5,736 nucleotides of DNA from Deltaproteobacteria bacterium (GTDB taxonomy: Bacteria; SAR324; NAC60-12). A model generated the notes under the pieces. That model saw only the letters and a program-made list of their open reading frames with translations, made no database searches and was not told the DNA's origin. The DNA is taken from assembly GCA_002730365.1 (NCBI GenBank), contig PBZZ01000021.1:4636-10371 (forward strand), in the 5' to 3' direction. How positions within the stretch are numbered: the first letter of the stretch is position 1; the number at the start of each line of letters is the position of its first letter. Positions 5,037-5,736 of the stretch are shown piece by piece. Made by a program: the position numbers and the translations under genes.

Positions 5037-5736
5037 ACTTCCTGCAAGGGGAGCCATCCAAGCGGATCTGGTGTGTAGACTTTGAGTATGGTCAAAGCTC
5101 AGAGCTCACACCAGAAGTACGTTGTCTAGTTGCTCGTGAATACTATAGCGGGCAACTGGTACTTCTGTGGCTGGATGGCGTAGCTGAGCCGGTTTGCCCA
5201 ATACCTCTGGGAGAAAATAGCCTTTACGTGGCTTACTACGCCTCTGCTGAGATGGGATGCCATCTTGCCTTAGACTGGGACCCACCAAACTTTATCCTCG
5301 ATCTCTTCAGTGAATTCCTTTGTCGGACCAATGGTCTGAAGTTGCTAGTAAGAAACAACTTGCTGGGCGCCTTGAGTATTCACGGGCTGGAACATATCCC
5401 TTTGACTAAGAAGAAGGAGATGCGTGAACTGGCGCTGCGGGGTGGGCCATACAGTGATGCGGAGCAGGCCGACCTGCTGGACTACTGCCAGACAGATGTC
5501 GATGCATTGGTTGCTCTGTTGCCAGAGATGGCTCCAAAGATCTCGATAGATTATGCCCTGATTCGGGTTTGCTATATGAAGGCAGTAGCTAGAATGGAGT
5601 CGGTTGGAATTCCAATTGACCTACCATTGCTAAAGTTGCTAAAGCGGCTGCAGACTAACTAAGGTTCTGTTCAGGACAATCTGATCTCAGTTGTTGACCA
5701 AGATTTCGGTGTTTACGAGTGCAGAGTCTTCAAAAA
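5033..5736 (+). pseudogene. Phage-type family A DNA polymerase, exonuclease domain, with an in-frame stop; truncated by the window
   Basis: This is the 5' part of a DNA polymerase I-like (family A) enzyme of phages and integrated elements. Counting from CTG 5033, the 3'-5' proofreading exonuclease shows Exo I D16-F-E18 in WCVDFEYGQ, the region around AYYASAEMGCHLAL and FILDLFSEF (residues 67-95), a conserved ALRGGPYSDAEQADLLDYC block and Exo III Y151-C-Q-T-D155. YMKAVARMESVGIPID then leads toward the polymerase domain, which lies beyond the window. The frame is open back to 4991 but has no ATG, GTG or TTG before 5228. CTG 5033 overlaps the upstream TGA just as an ATGA junction would, so the start is probably mutated or a rare CTG. 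TAA at 5660-5662 interrupts the frame, yet the family-like text resumes at once as GSVQDNLISVVDQDFGVYE. It is likely inactive unless the stop is an error or recoded. Confidence 0.85.

Larger units (their letters stand above)
1982..5736. mobile_element. Part of a phage-like or integrative element; boundaries not seen
   Basis: A phBC6A51-like HTH gene, an excisionase-like HTH gene with a LexA-like operator, a phage-type DNA polymerase and unrecognised ORFs together indicate horizontally acquired DNA. The left edge is placed at the first gene after the empty stretch and is arbitrary. The right end continues past the window. No integrase, capsid, portal or attachment repeat is visible. Broken reading frames suggest a decaying element, though sequencing error could mimic this. 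Confidence 0.5.

Noticed and set aside
5106..5288. Reverse-strand open frame of 60 codons
   Set aside because: It is antisense to the polymerase exonuclease domain.

Overview
The window looks like bacterial accessory DNA in which a host segment with decayed genes (about 1-1500) adjoins part of a phage-like or integrative element (about 1980 to the end). Base composition is moderately AT-leaning by eye. No gene fixes the taxon. The esterase type at the left is common in several environmental phyla (Planctomycetes-like, Poribacteria-like and marine lineages), so I name no organism.

Left part: positions 1-581 hold the remains of an enterochelin-esterase-like alpha/beta hydrolase, with a one-base frameshift near 120 and loss of the C-terminal catalytic region. 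Positions 533-807 hold frame-hopping coding debris that I cannot identify. A complete gene follows (870-1484), encoding a two-repeat protein with a ferredoxin-like (dimeric alpha/beta barrel) look. About 500 bases (1485-1981) carry no convincing gene.

Right part: a small weak forward gene (1982-2215) converges on a reverse-strand helix-turn-helix gene (2358-2738). The latter resembles phBC6A51-type phage HTH proteins (putative small terminase-like) and has a promoter overlapped by tandem 10-bp repeats. Next comes an unrecognised 306-residue ORF (3195-4115), possibly the 3' part of a longer gene interrupted by an in-frame TAG at 3141. Then comes a compact forward cluster: a strong promoter containing a GAAC-N4-GTTC (LexA-like) palindrome, an excisionase-like HTH gene (4180-4425), a conserved-looking 198-residue protein (4440-5036), and the 5' part of a phage-type family A DNA polymerase whose 3'-5' exonuclease motifs are visible (5033-5736). 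The polymerase begins at a CTG where ATG would be expected and has an in-frame TAA at 5660, so it appears broken unless these are sequencing errors or recoding.

The most interesting reading is a small element whose excisionase-like/polymerase operon could be induced by DNA damage through the LexA-like box, with the divergently oriented HTH gene under possible autoregulation. No integrase, attachment site, tRNA, rRNA or CRISPR array is visible, so the element's ends lie outside the window or are unrecognised.
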